In this document: one piece after another, positions 1-6,607 of the stretch
How the letters are laid out: each line of letters begins with the position of its first letter
Numbering within the stretch: the first letter of the stretch is position 1
Assembly (NCBI GenBank): GCA_945872325.1
Contig: CAMBZY010000011.1
Coordinates: 1-17,002, forward strand
Source: Candidatus Kuenenia stuttgartensis
GTDB lineage: Bacteria > Planctomycetota > Planctomycetia > Isosphaerales > Isosphaeraceae
DNA: 17,002 bases
Direction of reading: 5' to 3'
Notes under the pieces: generated by a model
The model's input: only the letters and a program-made list of their open reading frames with translations
Database searches by the model: none
Told to the model about the DNA's origin: nothing
Program-made: the position numbers and the translations under genes

Positions 1-383
1 ATCAGTTTCATGAAAATCCATGCGGATATCCATATTGAGGATGTCTTTGCGGATATCCCATTACAAGCCATGACCCGACGGATTGCGAGTGTGCTGACAA
101 GAATTGCAATAAGAACGACCATGGCAAATGATTGCATGACGGTGAGCCCGCTGATCTGCGAAATCAGCACCGGCAGGGCACTCATATACATGATCAGGGG
201 CGTATTATTATCATAAAAGTCTACGTAAGGCGTTTTACCTTCGAGAATGAGCTGACCGCATTGCAGATAAAGGGCTGCGTCGTGATTGATATAAAAGCTG
301 CTGAAGCACGAAGTGGCTGCGAGCAAAACGTATTGCAGGGCTGGGACAAGCCAGCAAGACGGACGCAATATCAAACGACCCAT
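1..383 (-). CDS. Membrane glycosyltransferase-like protein, N-terminal part (cut by window edge)
   Basis: This reading frame stays open from an ATG at 383 to the left edge, giving 127 codons with no stop. The protein starts MGRLILRPSCWLVP, then has a hydrophobic first segment (about residues 12-33). Next comes a loop with DAALYLQCGQLILEG (about 37-51) and TPYVDFYDNNTPL (about 53-65), followed by more hydrophobic helices. An acidic residue after the first membrane helix, then a G-x-x-PY-x-DF-x-D-x-x-x-P pattern, is typical of the first periplasmic loop of GT39/ArnT-like integral membrane glycosyltransferases that use lipid-linked sugars. An in-frame TAG lies three codons before the ATG, so this start is well fixed. 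A good promoter lies just upstream (444-472). The substrate cannot be inferred, and the catalytic core beyond the first loop is outside the window. It could also belong to a related hypothetical multi-pass family. Confidence 0.62.
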   Translation of the reverse strand, partial: MGRLILRPSCWLVPALQYVLLAATSCFSSFYINHDAALYLQCGQLILEGKTPYVDFYDNNTPLIMYMSALPVLISQISGLTVMQSFAMVVLIAILVSTLAIRRVMACNGISAKTSSIWISAWIFMKL

Positions 384-443
384 GATGAACTAACTCAATT
401 CTACGTACCCTGAGATATTCACAAAGCGAATCGATGGAATTTA

Positions 444-472
444 ATTCTAATTGAAAGGCCAGTATTTTTCAA
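444..472 (-). promoter_or_regulatory. Sigma70-type promoter for the membrane glycosyltransferase-like gene
   Basis: On the minus strand TTGAAA (472-467) is followed after exactly 17 bases by TAGAAT (449-444). Each hexamer is one mismatch from the consensus. The predicted start near 437 leaves a leader of about 54 bases before the ATG at 383. This is a sequence match only. Confidence 0.55.
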
Positions 473-480
473 GCTAAAGC

Positions 481-504
481 CCGCCATGTCAGGGGACATG
501 GCGG
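481..504 (-). terminator. Hairpin terminator after the histidine kinase gene
   Basis: CCGCCATGTC (481-490) and GACATGGCGG (495-504) form a perfect 10-bp stem with a 4-base loop. It lies 21 bases past the kinase stop codon. The minus-strand sequence after the stem (GCTTTAGCTTG) is only moderately T-rich, so termination could be partial. Confidence 0.7.
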
Positions 505-525
505 TATTATATGTGAGTCTTTAGG

Positions 526-2361
526 TCAGGCAGGGGTGGAAAGGGCCTGAAGTTCTGGCTCATAGACGGGTAAGACGGCTTCAAAGACACTTCCACGATC
601 AGGCTGGGAACGGTAACGAACGCGACCGTTCATCTGAGCTACGATTCGGGCCAGCCGAGGGAGGCCGAGGCCGAGGCCCCTGCCGGCTTTTCGACCACAG
701 TAGAATGGGTCGAAAAGGTGGCTTGATTCACGCACGTCAAAGCCTTGTCCGTCGTCTTCAACGGTCAGGCGCAAGCCATGCTGTTCAAGTTTTAACGAGA
801 CTTGAATCTGACCGCCGCGAGGGCTTGCTTCCATGGCGTTTCGAACAAGGCTCAGAATCATGTGACGAAATGCGTCGGGGTCGAACTGATCCGTTTCATA
901 ACGCTGTGCCTGTGGGCAAAGATGGACTTCAAAGCGGATTTCGCGACGCTGAAGATCTTCTTTCAGCTCCCGATGAATCGCACGGACCACCTCGGCAGGT
1001 CGACAGAAGCGGGGCCTGAGGTCGGTAGGACGTGCGATAAATATGAGGTCGCGAAGCATTCTATGGGCACGTAAAGATTGATCAATGATCGCTTTGAGAG
1101 AAGACTTTGTGGTCTCATCCGGTGCTTTTGCAAGTAGCAATTGAGCCCTGCCCTGAATCACCGCCAGAGGGTTGTTCAACTCATGCCCGGCGCCGGCTGC
1201 AAATTCTGCCAGCGACTCAAATCGGCCGGCCTGAGCCTGACGTTCTGATCGTCGGTGATTTTTACCCATCTCTTCAGACCATTCGTCGAGCCGGCCAAGC
1301 ATTTCCCACCAATGGGTTTGCAATTGATTCCACTGATTTTGAACAGCTTGAAAATCGGTCTCGTGCGAACTTGTACGGGTATGAGGACTGGCCGTGATTG
1401 GAATCGATTGGGCCGGTGCAAGACTATTTTTTGAAGTCTTTAGAAGCATTTCCGCATCGCGGCTGATCGATTGCAAAATTTGGCTGGCTTGATCGAAACG
1501 CGTTTGAATGGCCTGAGACTGGTGTGCGGACTGAATCAGGCTGATTGTGCGTTTGACAAGTTTTGCATCTTCTGGTGGAGATAAGGTCAGTTCGCTCCAA
1601 AGGTTGGAAACTTTGGCTTCAAGCAGGGCAACGCGTGGATCTTTCATTGAAGAATCACTGCGATGGCTTCTGTGAAGTGCATAACGACTTTGGAAATAGA
1701 TGGCATGGGACTGCTCAAGGATTGCGAGCAAGCCTTGTACATCGGTAGATTTTGCAGTGCTGGAATGGATTTCAGGAGTAAAATTTCCGCGCGATGTCCA
1801 AAGGAATCTTGCGAGTTCGTCCTGGCTGTACTGAGCCAGATTCCACTGAGACCAGAGCGAGGCCCTTACGCCAAGTATTCTGGTTTCAATCTGATGCCTG
1901 ACCGCCGATTCTGTCGCTTCGCACCAGTCTGCAAAATCAGAGGGCGAATTTGCTGCGATCAACCAGAGAGGCCCTTGAAGCCAAATGGACCAAGCCAGGC
2001 CGCTCCATGGAATCTCGAACGAAGATTCTTCTGCATGTCGTTCGATGGCAAGGCCAATGGCCAAGCCGGATTGGAACAACTTTGTGACGGCTGAAAGCTC
2101 TCTCGCCGATTTTAAATCCCAAAATGCCTCAGGGAAGCCTGATTTCGATGGGACAGTTTCTTGAATTTTCGACCAAAGGTGTTGGGACACATAACCAGGG
2201 TCCCACTTCAACAATTTTGCCAGCTTCGATTCCAACATTGAATCCGGCATGCCACTCAGCATGTCAGCCCACGAATCAGCGGTAGCCCAAAGCCATGGGA
2301 GGCCGGTGGCCAACATGGGTTGACGAGACTCTGAGCAGGCATCCGTCGAAGGCATCGACAC
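526..2361 (-). CDS. Soluble sensor histidine kinase (HisKA plus HATPase_c)
   Basis: A 611-residue two-component sensor kinase that autophosphorylates a histidine and passes the phosphate to a receiver domain. The C-terminal half has all the hallmarks: an H-box GHELNNPLAV with phosphoacceptor H393, an N-box around N508 (SLVRNAMEAS), a G1 box DDGQGF near 535-540, and a G2 box GRGLGLGLPR near 559-568. The HELNNP type resembles NtrB/HPK4-like kinases. Residues 1-240 match no sensor domain I recognise. They are tryptophan-rich, and LLKWDP near 50-55 faintly recalls HDOD modules. Residues 240-390 look helical or coiled-coil. No convincing membrane helix is seen, so a cytoplasmic location is likely. 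The start is GTG at 2361, 9 bases after AAGGAG; an ATG two codons later is the alternative. It lies 155 bases downstream of, and on the same strand as, a response regulator that is its likely partner. Confidence 0.9.
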   Translation of the reverse strand: MSMPSTDACSESRQPMLATGLPWLWATADSWADMLSGMPDSMLESKLAKLLKWDPGYVSQHLWSKIQETVPSKSGFPEAFWDLKSARELSAVTKLFQSGLAIGLAIERHAEESSFEIPWSGLAWSIWLQGPLWLIAANSPSDFADWCEATESAVRHQIETRILGVRASLWSQWNLAQYSQDELARFLWTSRGNFTPEIHSSTAKSTDVQGLLAILEQSHAIYFQSRYALHRSHRSDSSMKDPRVALLEAKVSNLWSELTLSPPEDAKLVKRTISLIQSAHQSQAIQTRFDQASQILQSISRDAEMLLKTSKNSLAPAQSIPITASPHTRTSSHETDFQAVQNQWNQLQTHWWEMLGRLDEWSEEMGKNHRRSERQAQAGRFESLAEFAAGAGHELNNPLAVIQGRAQLLLAKAPDETTKSSLKAIIDQSLRAHRMLRDLIFIARPTDLRPRFCRPAEVVRAIHRELKEDLQRREIRFEVHLCPQAQRYETDQFDPDAFRHMILSLVRNAMEASPRGGQIQVSLKLEQHGLRLTVEDDGQGFDVRESSHLFDPFYCGRKAGRGLGLGLPRLARIVAQMNGRVRYRSQPDRGSVFEAVLPVYEPELQALSTPA

Positions 2362-2460
2362 GGAGAGGGACTCCTTACCGGCTCAGCCTTGGTTAGCCAT
2401 CCATAGCTATCAAGTTTTCGCCATATACTCTTCAACTTCGGATATGGCAGGGGAGCTGCT

Positions 2461-2501
2461 TGACCGTCAAACTTAACCGATCCGGCAAAGTGTGACGGTC
2501 A
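2461..2501. repeat. Perfect 9-bp inverted repeat between regulator and kinase genes
   Basis: TGACCGTCA (2461-2469) and TGACGGTCA (2493-2501) are exact inverted copies separated by 23 bases. They start 16 bases beyond the response regulator stop. There is no T-run on either side, so an operator for a dimeric regulator, or a processing or attenuation hairpin in the shared transcript, is as likely as a terminator. Confidence 0.5.
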
Positions 2502-2516
2502 TGACGAGCCTAAGGA

Positions 2517-3101
2517 TTAGATCGCCATTTCTTCGTAGGTCATATCGAGAAGATCGGCAATTTTGGACTTCAGACCATCAATATCAAGTGGCTTGTGCAT
2601 GAAGGCATTAGCCCCCGCTGCGGTCAATTCACTGATCTTGTCTTCCTCAACCATCCCTGAGATGCAGATAATTTTGATATCGGTGAGGTTTTGATCGCGA
2701 CGAATGGCTTCGCAGACGGCCTTACCGTTGATATCTGGCAACATGATATCGAGGATGATCAGGTCAGGCCTGTATTCATTGGCTTGTTTGCCAGCTTCGA
2801 AGCCGTTGTTGACGGATCGGCACTCGAATCGGTTGCTCTCGTTTAGAACATCTGTGATGAGTTCAACGATGGCTGGATCGTCATCGACGATCAGAACGCG
2901 GCGACGACCGCTCTCAAGCGCATCGGTCGGAATTCCGTGCTCTTTCATGAAGCGAATCAGTGCCTCACGCGGTATTCGGCGAAACTTTGATCCTGGAACC
3001 CGGAACCCGCGCAACTGACCGGAATCAAAACAGCGGATAATTGTTTGCTGACTGACTTTGCAAATCCGAGCGGCTTCGCCCGTTGTGAATACCGTTTTCA
3101 T
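2517..3101 (-). CDS. Response regulator with N-terminal excisionase-type HTH and C-terminal receiver domain
   Basis: A 194-residue regulator with an unusual domain order. Residues 1-58 form an excisionase/MerR-like winged helix-turn-helix (TTGEAARICKVSQQTIIRCF, then the wing GFRVPGSKFRRIPREAL). Residues 67-186 form a CheY-like receiver: acidic pair D73/D74 in VLIVDDDP, phosphoacceptor D118 in LIILDIMLPDINGKA, switch residue S148 in CISG, and K170 in HKPLD. All key receiver residues are present, so it should be phosphorylated. It starts at ATG 3101. The histidine kinase gene follows 155 bases downstream on the same strand and probably supplies the phosphate. A sigma70-type promoter (3277-3304) and a pair of 11-bp direct repeats lie upstream, which would suit autoregulation. 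The target genes are unknown. Confidence 0.92.
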   Translation of the reverse strand: MKTVFTTGEAARICKVSQQTIIRCFDSGQLRGFRVPGSKFRRIPREALIRFMKEHGIPTDALESGRRRVLIVDDDPAIVELITDVLNESNRFECRSVNNGFEAGKQANEYRPDLIILDIMLPDINGKAVCEAIRRDQNLTDIKIICISGMVEEDKISELTAAGANAFMHKPLDIDGLKSKIADLLDMTYEEMAI

Positions 3102-3229
3102 AAGCCCCGAGTGCCCCCTCCAGTAAGGTAGGCCGTGAAGATGAACTTTTGGAGAGTAGCTTACTCAACATCCCGAGACGCTAGAGCAGCCGCAATCAGC
3201 CCAACTTCCAACGACCCAAGAGATCCGTT

Positions 3230-3303
3230 CCATTGTGTGAATCTGTATCGAATACGCTGGCTTTGCCAGATTTTCTATGATAGGGAAGTTGCCCATTGTG
3301 TCA
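3230..3303. repeat. Two operator-like 11-bp direct repeats flanking the regulator's transcription start
   Basis: CCATTGTGTGA (3230-3240) and CCATTGTGTCA (3293-3303) match at 10 of 11 positions. They are spaced 63 bases start to start, which is close to six turns of B-DNA. The distal copy overlaps the -35 box and spacer of the candidate promoter at 3277-3304; the other lies about 30-40 bases past the predicted start. A chance match is possible for such short words. Confidence 0.4.
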
Positions 3304-3304
3304 A
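3277..3304 (-). promoter_or_regulatory. Sigma70-type promoter for the response regulator gene
   Basis: On the minus strand a perfect TTGACA (3304-3299) is followed after 16 bases by TATCAT (3282-3277), one mismatch from the -10 consensus. The predicted start near 3270 gives a leader of about 170 bases before the regulator ATG at 3101. Confidence 0.6.
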
Positions 3305-3460
3305 CCGTTTTTTTATAGATTGGGGAAAATAGAAAGGATTTTTCAAGAAGGGCAGGCTTTCTGATTGAAAAAAGCACGACACTTTGGGGGTTTAGAGGAA
3401 ATAGCAGCCCCCTAAGGACGCGCAAGCAACCCAGCCTTCGCCAACCTTTCCAATTTCCAC

Positions 3461-3491
3461 CGCTCTGGAATCACCCAACGATTCCAGAGCG
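3461..3491 (-). terminator. Hairpin terminator after mnmG
   Basis: CGCTCTGGAATC (3461-3472) and GATTCCAGAGCG (3480-3491) form a perfect 12-bp stem with a 7-base loop. It lies 24 bases beyond the mnmG stop codon. There is no clear T-tract after the stem on the minus strand, so it may act as a 3' end stabiliser rather than a classical intrinsic terminator. Confidence 0.65.
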
Positions 3492-3515
3492 ACAATCTTA
3501 TCGGGGCCAAAGGTC

Positions 3516-5369
3516 TCAAGTGACTTGGCTTGCGATTCGTGGCAGATCGGAACCTTTCTTGAGAAGGATCAATAGAGTTGCCACATCGCCGGGGGTGATC
3601 CCACTCAATCGACCAGCCTGGCCAACCGTATGGGGCCTCAGTTTGGCAAACTTCTCTCGAGCCTCGAATCGGAGAGTGGTCATCAGGGAGAAGTCCAGAT
3701 CGGCTGGTATCTTCTTCTCCTCAAGTCGCTGAAACTGCTCGACATGAAGTGCCTGACGCTCAATGTAACCGCTGTACTTGGTTTCGGTTACAACATGGCT
3801 CATCGCAGATTCAAGCCACAACTTAGGGTCTAATTCGGGGGCCAGTGCGGCCATATCCTGCCAGGTGGATTCAGGCCGGCGGAGAATTTTCTCCAGAGTC
3901 TGATCCTGATGCTTCATCGTCCTGAGCTTGCCCTGAAGGGCCTCAGACTGTCCGGCCCGCTCCTCAAAATGCTTCCAGCGATGATCGTCTACAAGGCCAC
4001 AACTACGGCCCAGCGGGGTGAGCCGAAAATCGGCATTGTCATGACGCAGTAATAGCCGGAACTCCGCACGGCTGGTCAACATCCGATAAGGCTCTTCCAC
4101 GCCCTTGGTCACGAGATCGTCAATCATGACACCTATGTAGGCCGATGAGCGATCGATCAGCAAAGGCTCACGTTCAAGCACCGCCAGGCCGGCATTGGCT
4201 CCGGCCACAAGTCCTTGAGCACCCGCCTCTTCGTAACCTGTTGTACCGTTGATCTGGCCGGCAAGATAGAGTCCTGGGACATCCTTCAAGCACAAGGTTG
4301 GGGCAAGCTGAGTGGGCGGGGCGAAGTCGTATTCCACGGCATAGCCAAATCGCATAATCTCAGCATTTTCAAGACCTTCCACACGTGCAATCACTTCTTC
4401 CTGAACATCGCGAGGCAGGCTTGTCGAGATCCCGTTGCAGTAATATTCGAGCGTGTTCCGGCCTTCTGGCTCGAGAAAAATCTGATGGCGGTCGCGATCG
4501 CCGAACCGAACCACTTTATCTTCGATGGACGGACAATAACGCGGGCCGATGCCTTCAATCTGGCCAGAATACATCGGTGCGCGATGCAGGTTGGCCCTGA
4601 TGATGGAATGCACCTCTTCGTTCGTATAAGTAATGTGGCAATCAACTTGCGGCTGATTGATCCGGTCGTTCAGATACGAGAACGGTGCTGGATGGTCGTC
4701 GCCGGGCTGTGGTTCAAGGCGGCTGAAGTCGATGGTACGGCCGTTGAGTCGTGGGGGTGTACCGGTCTTGAATCGTCGCAGTTCCACACCCAATCGGCGG
4801 AGGCTTCCCGAAAGTCCTTCCGCCGAGATATCGCCCGCCCTGCCCCCTTGAGTTTTTGTTTCACCTGTATGCATAAGGGCTTGGAGAAAAGTACCTGTGG
4901 TCAGGACAACCGCTTTGGAGCGATACCTAAAGCCGCCCTTAACGACGACTCCAGCCACTCGGCCTGCTTCGACCACGATCTTGTCTGTCAGCTCCTGGCG
5001 AACAGTCAGGTTTGGCTGACTTTCCACAAGCCTTTTAGCCATATATTGATAGGCTTTTTTATCGCATTGGGCGCGCGGGCTGTGCATGGCCGGGCCCTTG
5101 GTGCGATTGAGCAGCCGAAACTGGATACCGGTGGAGTCGGTGATGACGCCCATGACTCCCCCCAAGGCGTCGATTTCGCGAACCATCTGTCCTTTGGCGA
5201 CACCACCGATGGCAGGGTTACAGCTCATCTGGCCGATGGAGTCGGCATTCATGGAGAGTAGTGCTGTTCGACAACCGAGTCGGGCTGATGCCATGGCGGC
5301 TTCGACTCCGGCGTGGCCTCCACCGACCACAATCACGTCAAATTCGTAAGGGTTGAGTCGTTTGGTCAT
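3516..5369 (-). CDS. mnmG: tRNA uridine-5-carboxymethylaminomethyl modification enzyme MnmG (GidA)
   Basis: MnmG is the FAD-dependent partner of the GTPase MnmE. Together they install the carboxymethylaminomethyl or aminomethyl group at C5 of wobble uridine 34 in tRNAs reading NNA/NNG codons. The 617 residues match the usual length of about 620-630. Visible signatures are the dinucleotide-binding GGGHAG at 16-21, CNPAIGG at 50-56, the motif GIGPRYCPSIEDK, and the second family signature AGQINGTTGYEEAGAQG. The C-terminal helical domain that contacts MnmE and tRNA is present (YSGYIERQ, then LRPHTVGQAGRLSGITPGD). It starts at ATG 5369 with the family-typical FDVIVVGGGHAGVEAA a few residues in. 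No clear Shine-Dalgarno sequence precedes it. mnmE is not in the window. The gene is divergent from tpx. Confidence 0.98.
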   Translation of the reverse strand: MTKRLNPYEFDVIVVGGGHAGVEAAMASARLGCRTALLSMNADSIGQMSCNPAIGGVAKGQMVREIDALGGVMGVITDSTGIQFRLLNRTKGPAMHSPRAQCDKKAYQYMAKRLVESQPNLTVRQELTDKIVVEAGRVAGVVVKGGFRYRSKAVVLTTGTFLQALMHTGETKTQGGRAGDISAEGLSGSLRRLGVELRRFKTGTPPRLNGRTIDFSRLEPQPGDDHPAPFSYLNDRINQPQVDCHITYTNEEVHSIIRANLHRAPMYSGQIEGIGPRYCPSIEDKVVRFGDRDRHQIFLEPEGRNTLEYYCNGISTSLPRDVQEEVIARVEGLENAEIMRFGYAVEYDFAPPTQLAPTLCLKDVPGLYLAGQINGTTGYEEAGAQGLVAGANAGLAVLEREPLLIDRSSAYIGVMIDDLVTKGVEEPYRMLTSRAEFRLLLRHDNADFRLTPLGRSCGLVDDHRWKHFEERAGQSEALQGKLRTMKHQDQTLEKILRRPESTWQDMAALAPELDPKLWLESAMSHVVTETKYSGYIERQALHVEQFQRLEEKKIPADLDFSLMTTLRFEAREKFAKLRPHTVGQAGRLSGITPGDVATLLILLKKGSDLPRIASQVT

Positions 5370-5421
5370 GCAAAAAGATCTGAGTTCAAGTGATTGGCTT
5401 GCGAAATGGGAGGCGATCCTG

Positions 5422-5449
5422 TTGATCGTTGGGCACTTTACACTATCAT
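5422..5449 (+). promoter_or_regulatory. Candidate promoter for tpx in the divergent mnmG-tpx spacer
   Basis: TTGATC (5422-5427) and TATCAT (5444-5449) are separated by 16 bases. The -10 is one mismatch from consensus and the -35 is weaker. It would give a leader of about 115 bases before the tpx ATG. An opposite-facing promoter for mnmG must also lie in this spacer of about 200 bases, but I see no strong match for it. Confidence 0.35.
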
Positions 5450-5571
5450 ATCAAAGACTTGACGAAAAATGTCCCGGCCAGATCATGATTCGGCATTTGA
5501 AGTATCGACATTCTCGGGAACCGATACGCACCCAGTCAATGGCCAGCAGACCGTCAGAGGAGAGCTCAAAA

Positions 5572-6099
5572 ATGTCCGTTGAACGAACCGCCGCAGTCAC
5601 ACTTAAAGGCAACCCCATGGACTTGATCGGCCCTGAGATCAAGGTGGGCGATCACGCGCCTGACTTCACGACTGTCGGGGCTGGCCTCTCGATCGTTAAA
5701 CTTGCAGACACCACTGGTAAAGTGCGTATGTTCAACGTGGTTCCATCTTTGGACACGCCTGTCTGCAATATCCAGACCCGCCGTTTTGCCACAGAATTGG
5801 CTGCCTTCGGCGAATCTGTCCAAGCCTATACGGTCTCAACCGACCTGCCTTTCGCTCAAGCCAGATGGTGTGGCGATGCCAAGGTTGAGAACATCAAAAA
5901 TCTCAGCGACCTCCATGACCAAAGCTTCGGCAAAGGTTTCGGCGTACTGGTGAAAGGTATCCCTGTACCGTTCCTGACCCGTGCGATTTTTATCGTAGAT
6001 GCCAGCGACAAAGTCGTTTACGTGCAATACGTGGCTGAAATCGCCAGCGAACCAGACTATGATGCCGCTCTGGCCGCCCTCAAGGCCGCTACTGCCTAA
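5572..6099 (+). CDS. tpx: Thiol peroxidase (Tpx, atypical 2-Cys peroxiredoxin)
   Basis: Tpx reduces hydrogen peroxide and alkyl or lipid hydroperoxides using thioredoxin. The 175-residue protein keeps the family layout: VGDHAPDFT near 25-33, the peroxidatic site PSLDTPVC with T62 and C65, the resolving cysteine C100 in FAQARWCG, and a conserved arginine near 137 (FLTRAIF). The two cysteines are 35 residues apart, as expected for a Tpx-type intramolecular disulfide. The frame is open further upstream to 5353, but that would overlap mnmG. The ATG at 5572 is preceded by AGAGGAGA at good spacing and gives the normal Tpx length, so it is the preferred start. A hairpin 28 bases after the stop ends the gene. 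It appears monocistronic. Confidence 0.97.
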   Translation: MSVERTAAVTLKGNPMDLIGPEIKVGDHAPDFTTVGAGLSIVKLADTTGKVRMFNVVPSLDTPVCNIQTRRFATELAAFGESVQAYTVSTDLPFAQARWCGDAKVENIKNLSDLHDQSFGKGFGVLVKGIPVPFLTRAIFIVDASDKVVYVQYVAEIASEPDYDAALAALKAATA

Positions 6100-6127
6100 A
6101 CCATTGCTTGGTCAATATATAGAACTA

Positions 6128-6154
6128 AAGAGGGCGAGATTTTCTCGCCCTCTT
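6128..6154 (+). terminator. Hairpin terminator between convergent tpx and the 88-residue gene
   Basis: AAGAGGGCGAGA (6128-6139) and TCTCGCCCTCTT (6143-6154) pair perfectly over 12 bp around a TTT loop. The sequence after it (GCATTTTCC) is only slightly T-rich. It lies between two converging genes and could serve both. Confidence 0.78.
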
Positions 6155-6181
6155 GCATTTTCCAGGCAGACTGTCGACGAT

Positions 6182-6448
6182 TTACTTTCCGAGTTTCCGG
6201 CCAAGTTCCTGAGCGATCCCCGGCAGGATCGCCGGATTTTTCTGTGCCACGACATGATCAGCCTGTGCCTGAGGCACTTTCAGGGCGACCAGAATCTCAC
6301 CCACCTGCTTCCACAATCGATCCTGTTTTTTGCCCTCAGCCAAATAGATTTCAGTGGCGAGTTCAGAGAGCTTCTGAATCTTGATTGATTCGAAATTGTC
6401 GTAATATCTGCCTACGATTTTTTGCTGATTCGGAGTCAGGTCAGCCAT
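6182..6448 (-). CDS. Small conserved hypothetical protein, 88 residues
   Basis: I cannot assign a function. The protein is short, hydrophilic and probably all-helical, beginning MADLTPNQQKIVGRYYDN and ending in the basic ELGRKLGK. There are no cysteines, no signal peptide and no membrane helix, so it should be cytoplasmic. I have a general impression of similar short proteins beginning MADLTPNQ with an RYYDN motif in other planctomycetes; that is memory, not a search. Support that it is real: it fills the space between two strong hairpin terminators (6128-6154 and 6533-6563), has a GGGG ribosome-binding-like sequence about 9 bases before the ATG, and has no better overlapping frame. It is transcribed alone, converging on tpx. 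Confidence 0.75.
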   Translation of the reverse strand: MADLTPNQQKIVGRYYDNFESIKIQKLSELATEIYLAEGKKQDRLWKQVGEILVALKVPQAQADHVVAQKNPAILPGIAQELGRKLGK

Positions 6449-6532
6449 GAGTTTTCAACCCCGTTTGCTTTGATTTCGAGATGAGGTGATGATGATGAAC
6501 AGCCAACAGTGGCTTTATCGTACAAAAAAAGA

Positions 6533-6563
6533 GGCCGCACGTCAGGTGAGATGACGTGCGGCC
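6533..6563 (-). terminator. Strong intrinsic terminator after the LEPR-XLL protein gene
   Basis: GGCCGCACGTCA (6533-6544) and TGACGTGCGGCC (6552-6563) form a perfect GC-rich 12-bp stem with a 7-base loop. On the minus strand the stem is followed by TC and then seven T residues (from the A-run 6524-6530). It is placed 44 bases after the stop of the gene at 6608-8614. Confidence 0.92.
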
Positions 6564-6607
6564 GAGGGGGCTATCGAGGGATTGATCTGGACTGATCCAG
6601 AATCGAA

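Larger units (their letters stand above)
3102..3515. other. Intergenic region between response regulator and mnmG
   Basis: This gap of 414 bases has no convincing gene. It holds the regulator's promoter (3277-3304), two copies of an 11-bp direct repeat (3230-3240 and 3293-3303) and the hairpin after mnmG (3461-3491). The stretch about 3305-3360 is A/T-rich. A minus-strand open frame of 86 codons at 3165-3425 shows no family resemblance and overlaps the promoter. Confidence 0.6.

Noticed and set aside
10..413. Plus-strand frames at 10-216 and 132-413
   Set aside because: They are antisense to the membrane glycosyltransferase-like frame and show no domain or ribosome-binding site.
3165..3425. 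An 86-codon minus-strand frame in the regulator-mnmG spacer
   Set aside because: There is no family resemblance, it overlaps the regulator's promoter, and the composition is not protein-like.
4215..5261. A 348-codon open frame on the plus strand
   Set aside because: It lies wholly antisense to mnmG, whose family signatures are unmistakable. The frame shows no motif of its own.
5353..5571. Upstream extension of tpx to 5353
   Set aside because: It would overlap the mnmG start and add 73 residues with no Tpx homology. AGAGGAGA before ATG 5572 gives the normal family length.
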